Part shown: positions 1-10,932 of the stretch, in pieces
How positions within the stretch are numbered: the stretch's first letter is position 1
How the letters are laid out: each line of letters starts with the position of its first letter
Position numbers and translations under genes: made by a program
DNA from: Candidatus Altimarinota bacterium
Lineage (GTDB): Bacteria; Patescibacteriota; Gracilibacteria; Absconditabacterales; Absconditicoccaceae
Reading direction: 5' to 3'
NCBI GenBank assembly: GCA_021734475.1
Contig: JAIPIU010000006.1
Span: 1 to 64,000, forward strand
DNA: 64,000 nucleotides
The notes under the pieces: model-generated
Seen by the model: the letters and a program-made list of their open reading frames with translations, nothing else
The model's database searches: none
Told to the model about the DNA's origin: nothing

Positions 1-1776
1 CATTGATAAATAGTGGGAGCAGAAGCTAATACTTCTATCAGTCAACTAGATATAGAATAATTTCATATAATTAAATCAGTAGCTGATATTTGCATTGTTC
101 GAGGAGCTTTTCAAGCTGAATCATTACAAGACCGTTTAGCTCCAGCAGAAGTATTCAAGAAATTACCTGTCATTGTAAAAGCAGAATAAGTTTGAGCATG
201 ATTTCAAAGATCAAGATTATCACCATATATACAAGATCCTGTTGTTGCTGTTATTTCTAAATAAAGACAAGCTATTCATACTCATCATACACAATTATTA
301 CCTGAAACAACATAACTAATACTATCGCTTTCTTGTAAATCGCTCTGTTGATCTCCATCTTCATCAAATTGAACATAAACAGTTTTGGTTCAAGTTCATG
401 CAGATAGCGTTCGTCATGTACTAGTTGCATAAGTCATCCAAGAAGACCAAGATCAAGTAGTAACATCATTCTGAAATCTCATATAAGTAGCAGCAGGAGT
501 GGTAGACATATTTAATGTTACAGATTGAGATGTAGTTGTCGCAGCATTATTATTAATCACAAATGTTCATGTAAAAGAACCTCATTGTCATCATGGAGTA
601 TATGTTCACATAAGTCTTGCTATTCAACGTGAAGGATCTCAGTCATAAGTTGTAAACGATCATCAAACAAGTATTTTTTCATCGCTTTGCAAAGTTAAAT
701 AATTCACATAATTACTAAATCAGTTTCAAACAGAAAAATTAGAATCATAAGATCAATCATTTTCTATTGATACTATATTATTAGATGAATTTCAGTCATA
801 AGAAGAAAAATATCAACCAACTAAAATTTTTCAATTATATTGATTAAATAAAACAGAATTAACAAAATCAGATCATCAGTTAAAAGCATTTCAAAAATTA
901 TTAAATCAAGGATCTGCAAGTCAATCTGATTGAAGACGAGTTATACGATTAAAATGATCTCAACTATATAAAGTAAAAGCTCATCATACCAATATCTTAT
1001 TTGTAGGATCAATATCTATACTATATACAGAACCATTAAATCATCCTCAAACCATAAAAGTATTATCAATATGTCAATCTGAAGCCAAACGAACTATATT
1101 ATTATATGAACTTGAATTAAATTGAGAAAAAGCTCAACCAACAAGAATTTTTCAATCACTTTGTACATCAATGGTTTTTACTGGTCAATTAAATCAATTT
1201 CATATTGAATTATAAAAAGTTGATTCAATGGCTCAATCAGATCTTAGACGAACTATATAATTACATCAGCTTCATTTATAACTTGTAAAATTTCATCATA
1301 CAAGAATTTCTCAATTATTTTGTATATAAATAGCATATACATCATTATTAAATCAGTTTCAAACATTAAAGTTAGTATCGACTGTTCAATCTGGTCTCAG
1401 ACGAACTATATTATTGTAAGTTGTAACTATATGAATTAAATTTTCATCAAACAAGAATATTTCAGTTACCATCTATAGCTATAGCATAAACCTCTCAACC
1501 AAATCAAGCTCAAACATTAAAAGAAGTATCTACACTTCAATTGGCGTCTACTCTAATAATTCTATTATATGAACTTGAGCTATATTGAGTAAAATCTCAT
1601 CATAAAATCATCTTTCAATTACTTTGAACAGCAACAGCTCTTACTCAGCCATTTAAGCTATTTCAAATATTAAAAGTCGAATCCAAATCTGCATCTGCAG
1701 CAAACACATTAGCACCCAACATAATAACTGTCATTGATGCTATTGCAGTTATAATTTTTAATAAAAATCTTTTCAT
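1..1776 (-). CDS. Delta-60 repeat (DUF5122-like) beta-propeller surface protein, interrupted by a frameshift, 3' end outside window
   Basis: The start at 1776 gives a signal peptide (MKRFLLKIITAIASM, then AxA-like VFAADA). Repeated units of about 55 residues follow, each with a core like 'ILVGG-F-Y-IVRL..DG.D..FNVG'. This is the pattern of delta-60/DUF5122 seven-bladed-propeller repeats in secreted proteins. After the repeats, a Ser/Thr-rich region with a few Cys runs off the left edge. Near 1411-1425 the frame breaks: reading from the start meets TAA at 1411-1413. Shifting by one base restores the repeat motif (TYNNIVRL) and the frame then stays open to base 1. This is a real mutation or a sequencing/assembly indel; I cannot tell which. 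Role is inferred only: cell-surface adhesion or scaffold. Confidence 0.7.
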
Positions 1777-1923
1777 TTAATTTTTAAAAAAATAAATAAT
1801 TAATATCATATTATATTTCATTTTATTTACTTGTCAAATTTTTTGATAGATTTTTATAGAAAGCTTGAATATTGGTTTATTAAATTTATATACAGATAGT
1901 CTTTAACCACAAAACAATAAACT

Positions 1924-3159
1924 ATGATCATAATGTTTTGAAAATGAAAAGTCTGAAACTGAATAAAAAATCTATTAGATAATTTATCAATAGATAATAT
2001 ACTCATGGACGATGAAGATCGAAATGATAAGTTATTAGATAAATCAAAAAAAATAATTATAACACCTTGAATAAAACAATCTCACAAAATATACCAAAAA
2101 TATTGAACAAAAATCCAATCAGAATTAAATTTTTTATGAGAATTAATAAAACAATTAAGTTTAGATATAGACATAATATGAATAACAGGGACAAATTGAA
2201 AATCTACAACAACATGGGTTTTATACTATTTATTCAAGTGATTGAAAATACCTCAAACTAATATTTATTTATCTTGAAATTTCGATACTCCTCTATCTGA
2301 AACTATATTAAAAATACTAAAATCCAAAGATAAAATTTCCAAAAATATAATAATATTGGAAGCGTCATCATTTATGTTGTACAAAATAAAAAACTTCAAA
2401 TTCGATTATAGTATACTTACAAATATATCTACAGATCATTTAGATCGACACAAAAGTTTCAAAGAATATTCAGATTGTAAAATAAATATATTAAAAAATA
2501 CAAAAAAAATCTGATTTACAAATACAGAAATTTATAAAGGATTAAGTGAAAATTTACAAAAAAAAGTAAAAACATTCAACGATAATTTTGATATTTCCAA
2601 AAGTAATTTTTTAGGAAAACACAATCAATCTAATCTAAAATCATGCTATTTACTAGCAAAACAATATTTACAAGATAATAAGATGAAACAATATATAAAC
2701 AAAATAATTCCAACAATAAACAAAATATCTCCATTAGCTCATCGTCTACAACTAATAAAAACTATTAATTGAATAAAGATATATGACGACTGAATCTGCA
2801 CATCCTCACATGCTCTCAATGCAGCACTCTCAGGATTTGATAAAAAAGTAATATTAATTGCATGAGGTTATGACAAATGAGATGATTATATCCGATTATC
2901 AAAAGAATTAGAAAAAACTGTTTGATTTGCTTGTTTGATATGACAAACATCGTCTAAATTAAAATCAATATTCAATAAATTAAATATAGAAAATCATAAA
3001 TACAAAACTCTAAAATCTGCTATAAATTGAGCAATTGAACAAGCAAATAAAAAATGAATTAAAATTATACTATTTAGTCCATGATCAGCTAGTTTTGATA
3101 TGTTCAAAAATGTTTATGACAGAGTTGATAAATTTAATAAGCTAATAAATAAATTATAA
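1924..3159 (+). CDS. murD: UDP-N-acetylmuramoyl-L-alanine--D-glutamate ligase
   Basis: Adds D-Glu to UDP-MurNAc-L-Ala in cytoplasmic peptidoglycan precursor synthesis. The 411-residue product has the Mur-ligase order: a short Rossmann-like N-terminus (MIIMFGKGKVGNGI), the ATP loop GITGTNGKSTTTWV near residue 95, ILEASSF, a TDHLDxH block, and a C-terminal domain with AHRLQ and a GGYDKGDDY signature. The length is a little short for MurD (usually about 440), with the reduction in the N-terminal domain. ATG 1924 is preferred over the in-frame ATG 1933 because it completes the first beta strand. A conserved Arg (AHRL) is CGT, while the variable W/R position in DHLDxH is CGA. A cell wall is therefore being made. 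Confidence 0.88.
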
Positions 3160-3238
3160 ATTAAGCTTGACTTTGGTGCTAAAATAATTATTGCTAAGTC
3201 CCATATTGGGAATATCACACTAAAATTTTTTTAAACTT

Positions 3239-3508
3239 ATGAATGATGCTTTAATTTCCGGTTTCGTAACTGTGCCTGTTGATCAGGCAATATTGGGAGA
3301 TTTTATCTCCACAACCAGATGTTTTCCTAGAAAAATCTTACAAGAAAAATTAAAAGGAAAAAATTTAAACGGCAATTTCCGTGTAATACAAATAATGGTA
3401 GAACCAACTGAGTGTAAAAAAACAGAAGAAGTTGTCACAATTCCATTAGGTTCATCTGGTCAAATTGTAAATTGTTACGAAATAAAGGAATTTATTGATC
3501 AGAATTAA
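3239..3508 (+). CDS. Small TGA-free protein of unknown function, 89 aa
   Basis: I do not recognise this protein. It is 89 residues, soluble, beta-rich in appearance, with three Cys and no Trp. All six glycines are GGT, GGA or GGC and none is TGA, unlike the neighbours, where TGA is a main glycine codon. The sequence is also less AT-biased (TTC, CTG, GTG, AAC and GGC are used). It stands alone: a possible promoter (TTGACT near 3168) and a small inverted repeat (TCCCATATTGGGA) lie upstream, and its own GC-rich terminator follows directly. The ORF with flanking signals looks like a single-gene cassette. It may be a recent arrival from a standard-code organism, or simply a gene that avoids TGA. 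Confidence 0.6.
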   Translation: MNDALISGFVTVPVDQAILGDFISTTRCFPRKILQEKLKGKNLNGNFRVIQIMVEPTECKKTEEVVTIPLGSSGQIVNCYEIKEFIDQN

Positions 3509-3512
3509 TTTA

Positions 3513-3538
3513 GGAGGGCGAATTTGCCCTCCTTTTTC
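3513..3538 (+). terminator. Intrinsic terminator of the 3239-3508 gene
   Basis: A perfect GC-rich stem (GGAGGGC ... GCCCTCC, loop GAATTT) starts 4 bases after the stop codon and is followed by TTTTTC. It is much stronger than most gene ends in this window, many of which show no hairpin. Confidence 0.85.
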
Positions 3539-3599
3539 TTTTGAAAAAACATAACAAATAACTACTATACTGACTAAGCATTTAAATTAACCATATCAT

Positions 3600-5039
3600 A
3601 TGAAATTCTATAAAATATTAATAATAATCTGACTTTTTATATTTAGTATAGCTGCAAGCAAAGCTGAACATTTTCTAAATTTTTGAGAATTTATAACTAT
3701 ATATTTCAATACAATATGATCTCAAATTCCTCAATCTTATAAATACATAAAACTAAACTTCAAAAACATAGATCCAAATTCTGAAGTATATAGTGCATTA
3801 CAAAAATGAGTTTATATGGATATGTTTCCAAATAAAAAAATAGACCTTCATTTGGATAATAAAGTAAGTCAAAAACAAGTAGTATCATTAGTTAAAAAAA
3901 ACTTCTGAATTAACTTCTATTATAATACTTGATTGGTCACAACATCATTATTGAAAGAAATATTATTTACATTACAAAATTCTGATTTAGAAAAAATATC
4001 TACACAAGATGAAGTAATGCTGGATGTATACGATATTCTATCAAACGATTATTTTTTCCAAGAAAATATAGATGAAGAAAAAATGACCTATTGAGCAATC
4101 AAATGATTAGTAAATTCTCTCGAAGATCCATATACACAATATTTTGATCCAGAAGAAGCAAAACAATTTAATGATGAATTAAATTGAGATTTTGAATGAA
4201 TATGAGCCTACATAGAAAAAAATAAGAAATGAGAAACTATAATTATCAGTCCTATAAAATGATCACCAGCAGAAAAAGCCTGATTGCAGGCATGAGATAT
4301 TATAATCAGAATAAACAATAAAGACATAAATATAGATGAAAATCTAAGTAATATAGTCAAAAAGATTAAATGACCATCATGATCAGAAGTAATAATTACA
4401 GTCAAAAGGTGAAATAAAGAAATAGATTTCACAGTTATCAGAGATAAAATAAAAATAATAAATATTGAAGCAGAACAATTAGATAACAATTCCTGCTATA
4501 TATGAATACATATGTTTACCCGAGGAATAGATAAAGAATTTGATAAAATAATTAAAGAACTCAAAAACTGTAATAAATACATATTTGATGTAAGAAACAA
4601 TCCATGAGGAGGTCTTTTTGAAGTATCAGAAATTTTATGACATTTTTTACAAAAAGGAGAAATCAGCTCTGTAATAAAAAGTTTAAATACAACAGAAAAT
4701 TTAATACCAACAGACAAAACACCCAAAATAGATAAGAATATAATCATATTGATAAATAAATGATCAGCATCAGCATCAGAAATATTTGCCTGAACAATCA
4801 AAGATTACATACCATCTACCATATTGATATGAGAACAAACTTTTGGTAAATGATCAGTTCAAAGCGTTAGAAATTACAAAGACTGATCTATATTAAAATA
4901 TACACAATCAAGACGATACACTTGAAAATCACAAAGAAATATTGATAAACAATGAATATCTCCAGACATAAAAATAATAGATAATCCTGATACCCAAGTA
5001 GATGAAATATTTGAATTTATAAAAAAATTAAAATTTTAA
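3600..5039 (+). CDS. C-terminal processing peptidase (S41A family) with PDZ domain
   Basis: Exported serine protease that cleaves C-termini of envelope proteins. The 479-residue product has an N-terminal signal/anchor (FYKILIIIGLFIFSIAA). An SLH-like segment follows at about residues 50-110 (SALQKGVYMDMFPN, QVVSLVKKNF). Then come a PDZ domain at about 195-280 (GIGAYIE, SPAEKAGLQAGDII) and the S41 core: FDVRNNPGGGLFE, the catalytic Ser in KGSASASEIFAG, and the Lys in TFGKGSVQ. The SLH-like stretch suggests anchoring at the cell surface. Antisense open frames over 4208-4801 are shadows of this gene. Confidence 0.88.
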
Positions 5040-5055
5040 ATATTGCTAAATTATT

Positions 5056-5565
5056 ATGAATAAAACAGCTCTTGTCTTAATAGATTTTCAAAACGTTCGA
5101 ACAGATGAAAAATCTCCATATTATGTATGAGATATTTCAGATATAATAGCAAAAGTAAATTATCTCAAAGATTACGCTCAAAAAATGTGATACAAAACAA
5201 TCTTTACAAGACACTTAGAATCAAACTGAGATTTTTCTCAACATGAACAAAATTCAGAAATAATAACAGAAATAAGTAAAAACGAAAATGATATAATAGT
5301 TAAAAAAAATAAAATAAATCCATTCTACAAGACAGATATGGATGAACAGTTAAAATGAATAGAAAATGTTGTTGTATGTGGGATACTTACAAATCTTTGT
5401 GTAAGAAGTTTTGTAGAAGGAGCCTACGACAGAGAAATGAATATAGTAATATTAAAAGACTGCTGTAAAGCATTCGACAAAAAATCTCATGAATTTACTC
5501 TAGAAGATCTCAAAAAAACTAGAGAAGAAATAGATATATTGGATTTGCAATGATTTTTAGAATAA
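5056..5565 (+). CDS. Isochorismatase-like cysteine hydrolase (nicotinamidase-type fold)
   Basis: A 169-residue protein of the isochorismatase/nicotinamidase superfamily. The N-terminus TALVLIDFQN carries the catalytic Asp. KKNKINPFYKT supplies the Lys position, and VVCGILTNLCVRSF holds the nucleophilic Cys with its preceding cis-peptide-like segment. The substrate cannot be assigned: nicotinamide hydrolysis for NAD salvage is one option, other amides are equally possible. It lies 13 bases ahead of a methyltransferase and a NUDIX gene in the same direction, probably one transcript. Confidence 0.75.
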
Positions 5566-5578
5566 AACCAAATTACAG

Positions 5579-6109
5579 ATGGAATGAGCTAAATTAGTAA
5601 GCGATATAATTAACAACAAAAAACCAAAAAAAGTATTGGATCTTTGAGCACAAAGGTGATATTTTAGTATATTAGCTGCAAGTTACTGAGCAGAAGTAGA
5701 TGCTGTTGATCATTTTTGACCAAGTAAGTCAAACTTTCCTGAATATTTAAAATGACATCCAAATATAAGCTTTCATCAATGTGATATCAAAGATTTTAAA
5801 ATCAAAAAAAATTACGATCTAGTAATAGTAAAACACGTAATAATGTTTATGGAAAAAGATCGAACAATATGAAATTTATTACCACAAATATATGACAATC
5901 TTACAAGATGATGAGTTACTTTTTTGACATATTATCTTCCTCATTCATATTTAATGAAAAATGATGAAACTCTGACCAAATATGAAATAAATGATTTTAA
6001 AAACACATGAAAAAATTTTATATTAAAAGATTTCTGACGATACGAAAATCCAGTAAAAGAAATTAGAAATGAAACTCATTATATATGATATATAGTTTTA
6101 CAAAAATAA
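5579..6109 (+). CDS. Class I SAM-dependent methyltransferase
   Basis: A 176-residue Rossmann-fold methyltransferase. Motif I is VLDLGAQRGYFSI at about residues 19-31, the acidic end of strand 2 is VDAVDHF, and the motif IV region is YDLVIVKHVI. A GGVTFLTY strand follows. The substrate is unknown; the size and the late 'LTRGG' strand resemble small-molecule or rRNA/tRNA methyltransferases of the Methyltransf_11/23 type. It sits between the isochorismatase-like and NUDIX genes with 13- and 7-base gaps, so co-transcription is likely. Confidence 0.75.
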
Positions 6110-6116
6110 AAATTAT

Positions 6117-6551
6117 ATGAAAAAAGAATACAGCTATTGAATAATTCCAATATACAAAGATAAAAATTGAAACATAGAAATATTATTAATACAAAATAAA
6201 AATTGAAATCATCGATGATTTCCCAAGTGACACATGGAATCATGAGAAAATTGAATTGAAACAGCAGTTAGAGAATTATTAGAAGAAACCTGATTAATAG
6301 CACAAAACATACAAAAAATTGATACAAAAGAACTATACATAGATTATTCAAAACAAAAAGAGACCTGAGAACCCATAGAAAAACATGTTTGATATTTTAT
6401 ATGATATATAAACTCAAAAGATATTAAAATACAAAAAGAAGAAATAAATAATTCAATTCGATTACCATTAGATCAAATCGAATGACAAATCACACATCAA
6501 TCAGCTAAAGATATTTTAAAAGAAGTTAAAGAAATAATTCTGCATTCTTAA
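6117..6551 (+). CDS. NUDIX hydrolase
   Basis: A 144-residue protein with a full NUDIX box: GHMESGENGIETAVRELLEETG at about residues 41-62 (G-x5-E-x7-REL-x-EE-x-G). The family hydrolyses nucleoside diphosphates linked to another moiety, with Mg2+ bound by the REx2EE glutamates. The neighbouring FPKGHMESGE and the C-terminal half resemble the Ap4A / nucleotide-cleansing subgroup, but the substrate is not decidable. The gene ends in a heptad spacer (TTCTTAA units) leading into dnaA. Confidence 0.85.
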
Positions 6552-6568
6552 TTCTTAACTCTTAATTA
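6546..6568. repeat. Heptad spacer array (TTCTTAA units)
   Basis: Three 7-base units (TTCTTAA, TTCTTAA, CTCTTAA) fill the whole gap between the NUDIX gene and dnaA, overlapping the NUDIX stop codon. One of about ten such arrays in the window. Confidence 0.6.
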
Positions 6569-8053
6569 ATGTTAATAGATATAGTAGAAAATTATGATCA
6601 AGAGAAAAAAAACTTTTTGGTAGACATACGAGAAAAGGCTATATTACAGCTTTCTTCTAAATATGACCACAAAAAACTTTTTTCTTTTTTGAATAAAACA
6701 TGAATTGTAAATATAGATGAAAGTGAGAAAACAGTATATATTTGAGTACCAAACGAATTTGTACTTAGTCAGATTAAAAAATTTTTAGCAAAATGAATAA
6801 AAGAATCTATACATACAGTTTACAATCCACAATTTGAGGTTAAATTTTCTATATATCCACCATTTAGCAATTGAAGTGATTTATTAATCAATCTAAAAAA
6901 ATTATTAAAAATAACCGAAACTAATAAATCTGATTCTCATCAAATACAAGAAAATGTAAAAAATGATTTCAAAGAATATATATGAATATTATTTGATCCA
7001 AATTTTAGTTTCGATAATTTCATCATTTGATCAAATAATAATTTTGCATTTTCTGCAGCCAAAGCAGTATCCGAAAATCCAGGTATAACATACAATCCTC
7101 TATTTATCTATTGAAATGTATGATTGGGTAAAACACATTTGATGCAAGCTATAGGTAATGAAATTATTCAAAGTTTCCCAGAAAAAGTAGCAGTATATCT
7201 ACCATGTACAAAATTAATAGACGAAATTATAGAATGAATCAAAAAAAACAAACTATCTAATATGATGAAAAAATTTGACGATGTTGATGTTTTATTAATA
7301 GATGATGTTCAATTTTTAGCTTGAAAAGACAAAACACAAGAAATATTTTACAATATATTCAACGATTTTCATAGCAAGAAAAAACAGGTTATTCTAACTT
7401 CTGATCGTCCACCAAAAGAATTAACTCAAATCGAACCCAGATTAAAAAGCCGTTTTGGATTTGGTTTGGTAGCAGATATTCAGTCTCCAGATTTTGAAAC
7501 TAGAATAGCTATACTACAAGCAAAACTAGACATCAAACAAGAATATATAGATTTCGAATTATTATCCTTGATAGCAAAATATATCAAAACAAATGTAAGA
7601 GAACTAGAATGAGCTCTAAATATTTTGATAACTAGAAAAAAACTTTCTTGAAATGGAGAACTTACAGAAAACGATGTTCTAGCATGTCTAAAAACCCTAT
7701 GATATTCTACACAAGAATGAATAGAACAAGATAAACAAGAAATAAGTGATTCTAATGTCAAATGAGTTGATAGTTTTGGAAAACTAGTAGAAATGGTAGC
7801 TCAATATTACAATATATGAGTAAATGAGATCAAATCTGATTCTAGAAGAAAAGAAATCACAAACGCAAGACAGATACTTATGCTAATATGAAAAAAACAC
7901 TTTTGATGGACATTAGAAAAAATATGAGATTTCTTATGATGAAAAAATCACGCCTCTGTAATTTATGCAATCACAAATATAGAAAAAAAACTAAAATCTG
8001 ACTGAGATATATCACATGATTATAATATTTTTATGGATTGGATTGAGAAGTAA
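6569..8053 (+). CDS. dnaA: Chromosomal replication initiator DnaA
   Basis: The initiator ATPase that binds DnaA boxes and opens oriC. At 494 residues it has all four domains. Domain I (residues about 15-90) begins DIWEKAI when CGA at 6629 is read as Trp, the conserved aromatic position. The AAA+ core carries Walker A GNVGLGKTHLM (near residue 183, with two of its glycines coded by TGA), Walker B LLIDDVQFL, and sensor motifs TSDRPP and EPRLKSRFG. Domain IV has the DNA-binding signature RKEITNARQI and KNHASVIYAI. No DnaA-box cluster is evident in the adjacent spacers, and rpmH lies about 57 kb away instead of next door. Confidence 0.95.
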
Positions 8054-8074
8054 TTTAATTTATAATATTTTAAA

Positions 8075-8809
8075 ATGAAAAAAAAACGAATATTTATTAT
8101 TATAATTTTTGCTGTAGTCTTTATTATACTAGCCGGGTTAACTAAATCAGGTTATATACCAAATTTTTTAAACTTAGAAATATTATATTCAGAAGACAAA
8201 AGTGATTTAAATTCTCCATATTTTCAATATAATTGAGAAGATGAAACATTTGATAAGCCAGTAATTTATTTATATCCTACTCACAAACAAGATATTGAAG
8301 TAAAACTTGAGTATAAATGAAAAATTATTGCAGATTATCCTGATTATAATGATCAAATAAAAGGTCGAGAAGTAACAGCATATCCTGATGGTAAAATTAT
8401 AAATAAAATAGATAAACAAGAATATAATTACATTTTCTGGGAGGGTTTAACAAAAGAAAAAATCAATCGAGATTTTTCAAAATGATTTGTAATAAAAGGA
8501 GAAGATACAAAAAAGTTTCTTCAACAAAAATTATCAGAAATAGGTCTTACACCAAGAGAATATAATGAATTTATTGTTTATTGGTATCCTCTAATGCAAA
8601 ATAATAAATACAATATAATCCATTTTGCAGACAAACAATATACAAATATAGCTCCTCTTACAATAAGTCCTAAACCAGACTCTATTCTAAGAATATTTAT
8701 GGTTTATAAACCATCTGAAGAAATAATACCTATCGAAGAACAAGAAATTAAACCTTTTCAAAGAAAATGATTTACTGTTATAGAATGGTGAGGAACAAAA
8801 ATAGAATAA
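8075..8809 (+). CDS. Conserved secreted protein of unknown function (KPVIYLYP family)
   Basis: A 244-residue protein with an N-terminal membrane segment (KRIFIIIIFAVVFIILAG). The ectodomain opens with KPVIYLYPTHKQDIEVKLEY, then TAYPDGKI, YNYIFWEG and TPREYNEFIVYWYP. This set of motifs belongs to a widespread bacterial family that I recognise only as uncharacterised. Glycine codons are a mixture of GGN and TGA. It follows dnaA by 21 bases, which may be fortuitous. Probably anchored outside the membrane by its uncleaved signal. Confidence 0.65.
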
Positions 8810-8826
8810 AAATTTAAAAGTATTTC

Positions 8827-9351
8827 TTATTTCAAAAATTTCTCTACTAATTTTCTCAATAAATCTACATCCTCATAACTATGATTATTTCACTCAATTT
8901 CCTGAAATTGAAATTTATCCGATAATCCAGAAAGTAAATTTATTATTTCTTGATAAGCGCAAGTTGGATCACTTGTTTTTTGTATAAAAAGTATAGAGAT
9001 ATTATTCTTTTTTAACCGCCTCTCGTAAGGAAATTGATTTTGCAAAACCAATCACATAGGGACACCTACAAAAATACAAGCTTTGGGCTTTAATCAGTTT
9101 TCATAAATATTTTTCATAGCCAAAATAGTTCATACAGACTTAGCAAATATCACATAATCATCAGTTTGATTTATTTTCTCTATAAACACTTTTGATTCAT
9201 ATTCTAGATCTATATTTGGTTTATTTTGCCTTCGATGATTATAATATTGAATATGTGTTTCATCAAAAAGATCAGAAAGCTTATTCTCTACTTCCTTTAT
9301 CCAATTTTCATTAGATTGCTTATTATTTCATGCGAGAAGAATTAGTTTCAT
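8827..9351 (-). CDS. Alpha/beta-hydrolase-like protein
   Basis: A 174-residue protein. It begins MKLILLAGNN; mid-protein is VIFAKSVGTILAM, a nucleophile-elbow-like turn (Ser near residue 72). KACIFVGVPMG, ILFIQKTSDP (candidate Asp) and GNNHSYED (candidate His) follow in alpha/beta-hydrolase order. It resembles small predicted esterase/dienelactone-hydrolase-like proteins, but the elbow is KSVGT instead of GxSxG. The substrate is unknown. It is convergent with the 8075-8809 gene (17-base gap) and downstream of trpS on the same strand. Confidence 0.6.
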
Positions 9352-9414
9352 TTTCTATTAATTATTTTAAATTTTTTGACCCACAACAATACTTACATTT
9401 TTATTACTGAAAAG

Positions 9415-9540
9415 ATTACATAGACTAAGCAAACTCGTCGCACAACGAGTGGGTTTGTGCGACTTGATTTTTTTATCCAATTTTTTTGGCTTGATCCAAA
9501 AATATTGGTCCTGGGGTTTGGGGCGGGAAAAGCCCCATAA
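9415..9540. repeat. Block of consecutive palindromes
   Basis: A GC-richer patch in the trpS-hydrolase spacer. It holds GTCGCACAA paired with TTGTGCGAC (with a nested ACTCG/CGAGT alternative), then CCAATTTTTTTGG paired with CCAAAAATATTGG, then GGGGC/GCCCC. The first palindrome is followed by a T-run on the + strand. It could be tandem mobile palindromic elements or a structured RNA. Nothing else is seen in this 249-base spacer apart from the repeat at 9551. Confidence 0.6.
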
Positions 9541-9550
9541 TAAATATTAA

Positions 9551-9580
9551 ACAAGATTGCTTCGTCCCTCGCAATGACAA
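9551..9580 (+). repeat. Dispersed repeat A (GATTGCTTCGTC...CGCAATGAC)
   Basis: Short element reading GATTGCTTCGTC, then CTCGCAATGACAA. A reverse-complement relative lies at 32337-32399, and its GTCATTGCGAG end starts the in-frame insert of gatB at 21841. A partial tandem echo (AATGACAATACAA) follows. Confidence 0.65.
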
Positions 9581-9600
9581 TACAATCAATGACAATACAA

Positions 9601-10584
9601 TTAAAGTTTAAATCCTATTTTTTTATATATTTCCTCTATTTTTTTATTCGAAATTTCATTTACAATTTTAGCATTTTTTTCTAATAGATCCAAAACTTCT
9701 TTATCAGAAATTTGATTATATTTTTCTTGTATAGGCTTCAAAAAAGTTATTATTTTCTCATATAGATAATCTTTTACTTCTTTGTAACTAAGTCATCCTG
9801 TCTCATATCTATTTCTAATTTCTTGATTTTCTTTATCATTCAAAAATAATTTTAGTATTTTGTAAACATTACATTCGTCAGGATTTTTGGATTCTTCAAC
9901 TGTCTGAGTACTAGTAGGAATCTGTTTTACTCTTTTCAAAACAGTTTTTTCATCATCCAATAATCAAATATAATTATTATAAGATTTACTCATTTTACGA
10001 CCGTCTGTTCATGGAACAACCGAAACCTCATCTCTAATATAAACACCTGGAACCTTAAAAGTTTCTCAATATTGATTATTAAACTTTTGAGCGATATCTC
10101 TAGCATATTCTACATGTTGTTTTTGATCTCTTCATACAGGCACAAGATCAGCATCATAAAGTAATATATCACTAGCCATCAATATTGGATAACAAAATGT
10201 TCCTACTCAAATCTCTCATGCCTTTCATTTTGTTAAAGCATCTTTATAACTATGCATTCTTTCCATAGTTCACATAATAGTCAAACATGTAAGTACCCAA
10301 GTCAATTGTGCATGACCAGCTATATCAGCTGGATTATATATAATAAATTTATTTGGATCTGCTCCACAGGCAAGGAAAAGTTTCAAAGAGTTCATTACGT
10401 TTGTTTTCAAAACATTTCAATCATGTATTCATGTATAGGTATGCATTATAGCTGTAAATAAAAATATTTCTGCATCCTCAAATTCATTAGACAAATCCAA
10501 CATAGATTTGATAGATCCAAAATAATTACCAATATGCAATTGATCACTCGTAGCTTGCAATCAAGTTAAAATTCTTTTTTTCAT
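9601..10584 (-). CDS. trpS: Tryptophanyl-tRNA synthetase
   Basis: Charges tRNA-Trp. The 327-residue class I synthetase opens KKRILTGLQATSDQLHIGNYFG (HIGN form of HIGH at about residue 17). [32 protein letters not shown] follows, then GRKMSKS near residue 190. The length is typical. It matters here because CGA appears to be a Trp codon: this enzyme would have to charge a tRNA-Trp reading CGA as well as the usual tRNA-Trp(CCA). The bacterial enzyme normally reads anticodon bases. No tRNA-Trp gene is in the window. Confidence 0.93.
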
Positions 10585-10794
10585 AATAAAATATCTATTT
10601 ATAAAATACTTTCGAACGCCAATTTCGTAATACTACGAAATAGATGAGAGAAATATACCGATGATTTGAGAAAATATAATCATAAATAAAATGAAGTAAT
10701 TATATATTTCGAAAACAATCGTGTACAGTTAATTATTAAGCTTTCATTAATATAATTCAAGAAATTTTTTAGCAAACTTTTACGTCTATTATCT

Positions 10795-10834
10795 TGTCAT
10801 TCCGGTCTTAGGTTTTGCAGCCGGAATCTTAGAC
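10795..10834. repeat. Dispersed repeat B, copy 1 (CATTCCGG...GCAGCCGGAAT)
   Basis: Reads TGTCATTCCGG, TCTTAGGTTTTGCAG, CCGGAATCTTA, with ATTCCGG/CCGGAAT as inverted ends. A near-identical copy is at 20745-20782. The rest of the 348-base spacer 10585-10932 is AT-rich; I see no gene or terminator in it. Confidence 0.7.
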
Positions 10835-10932
10835 GAGTATAAACTTTTTACTTTCAGACTTTCATCTTTCTTCTTGAAATATAATCAACCTTATTTATAA
10901 GATATAGTTAATTTAACTAATAAATAATATTA

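Noticed and set aside
4208-4801. Two minus-strand open frames of 93 and 101 codons
   Set aside because: They are antisense to the S41 protease gene, whose frame is confirmed by PDZ and catalytic motifs.
6541-8074. Origin of replication beside dnaA
   Set aside because: No cluster of TTATCCACA-like boxes or clear unwinding element was seen in the short flanking spacers.
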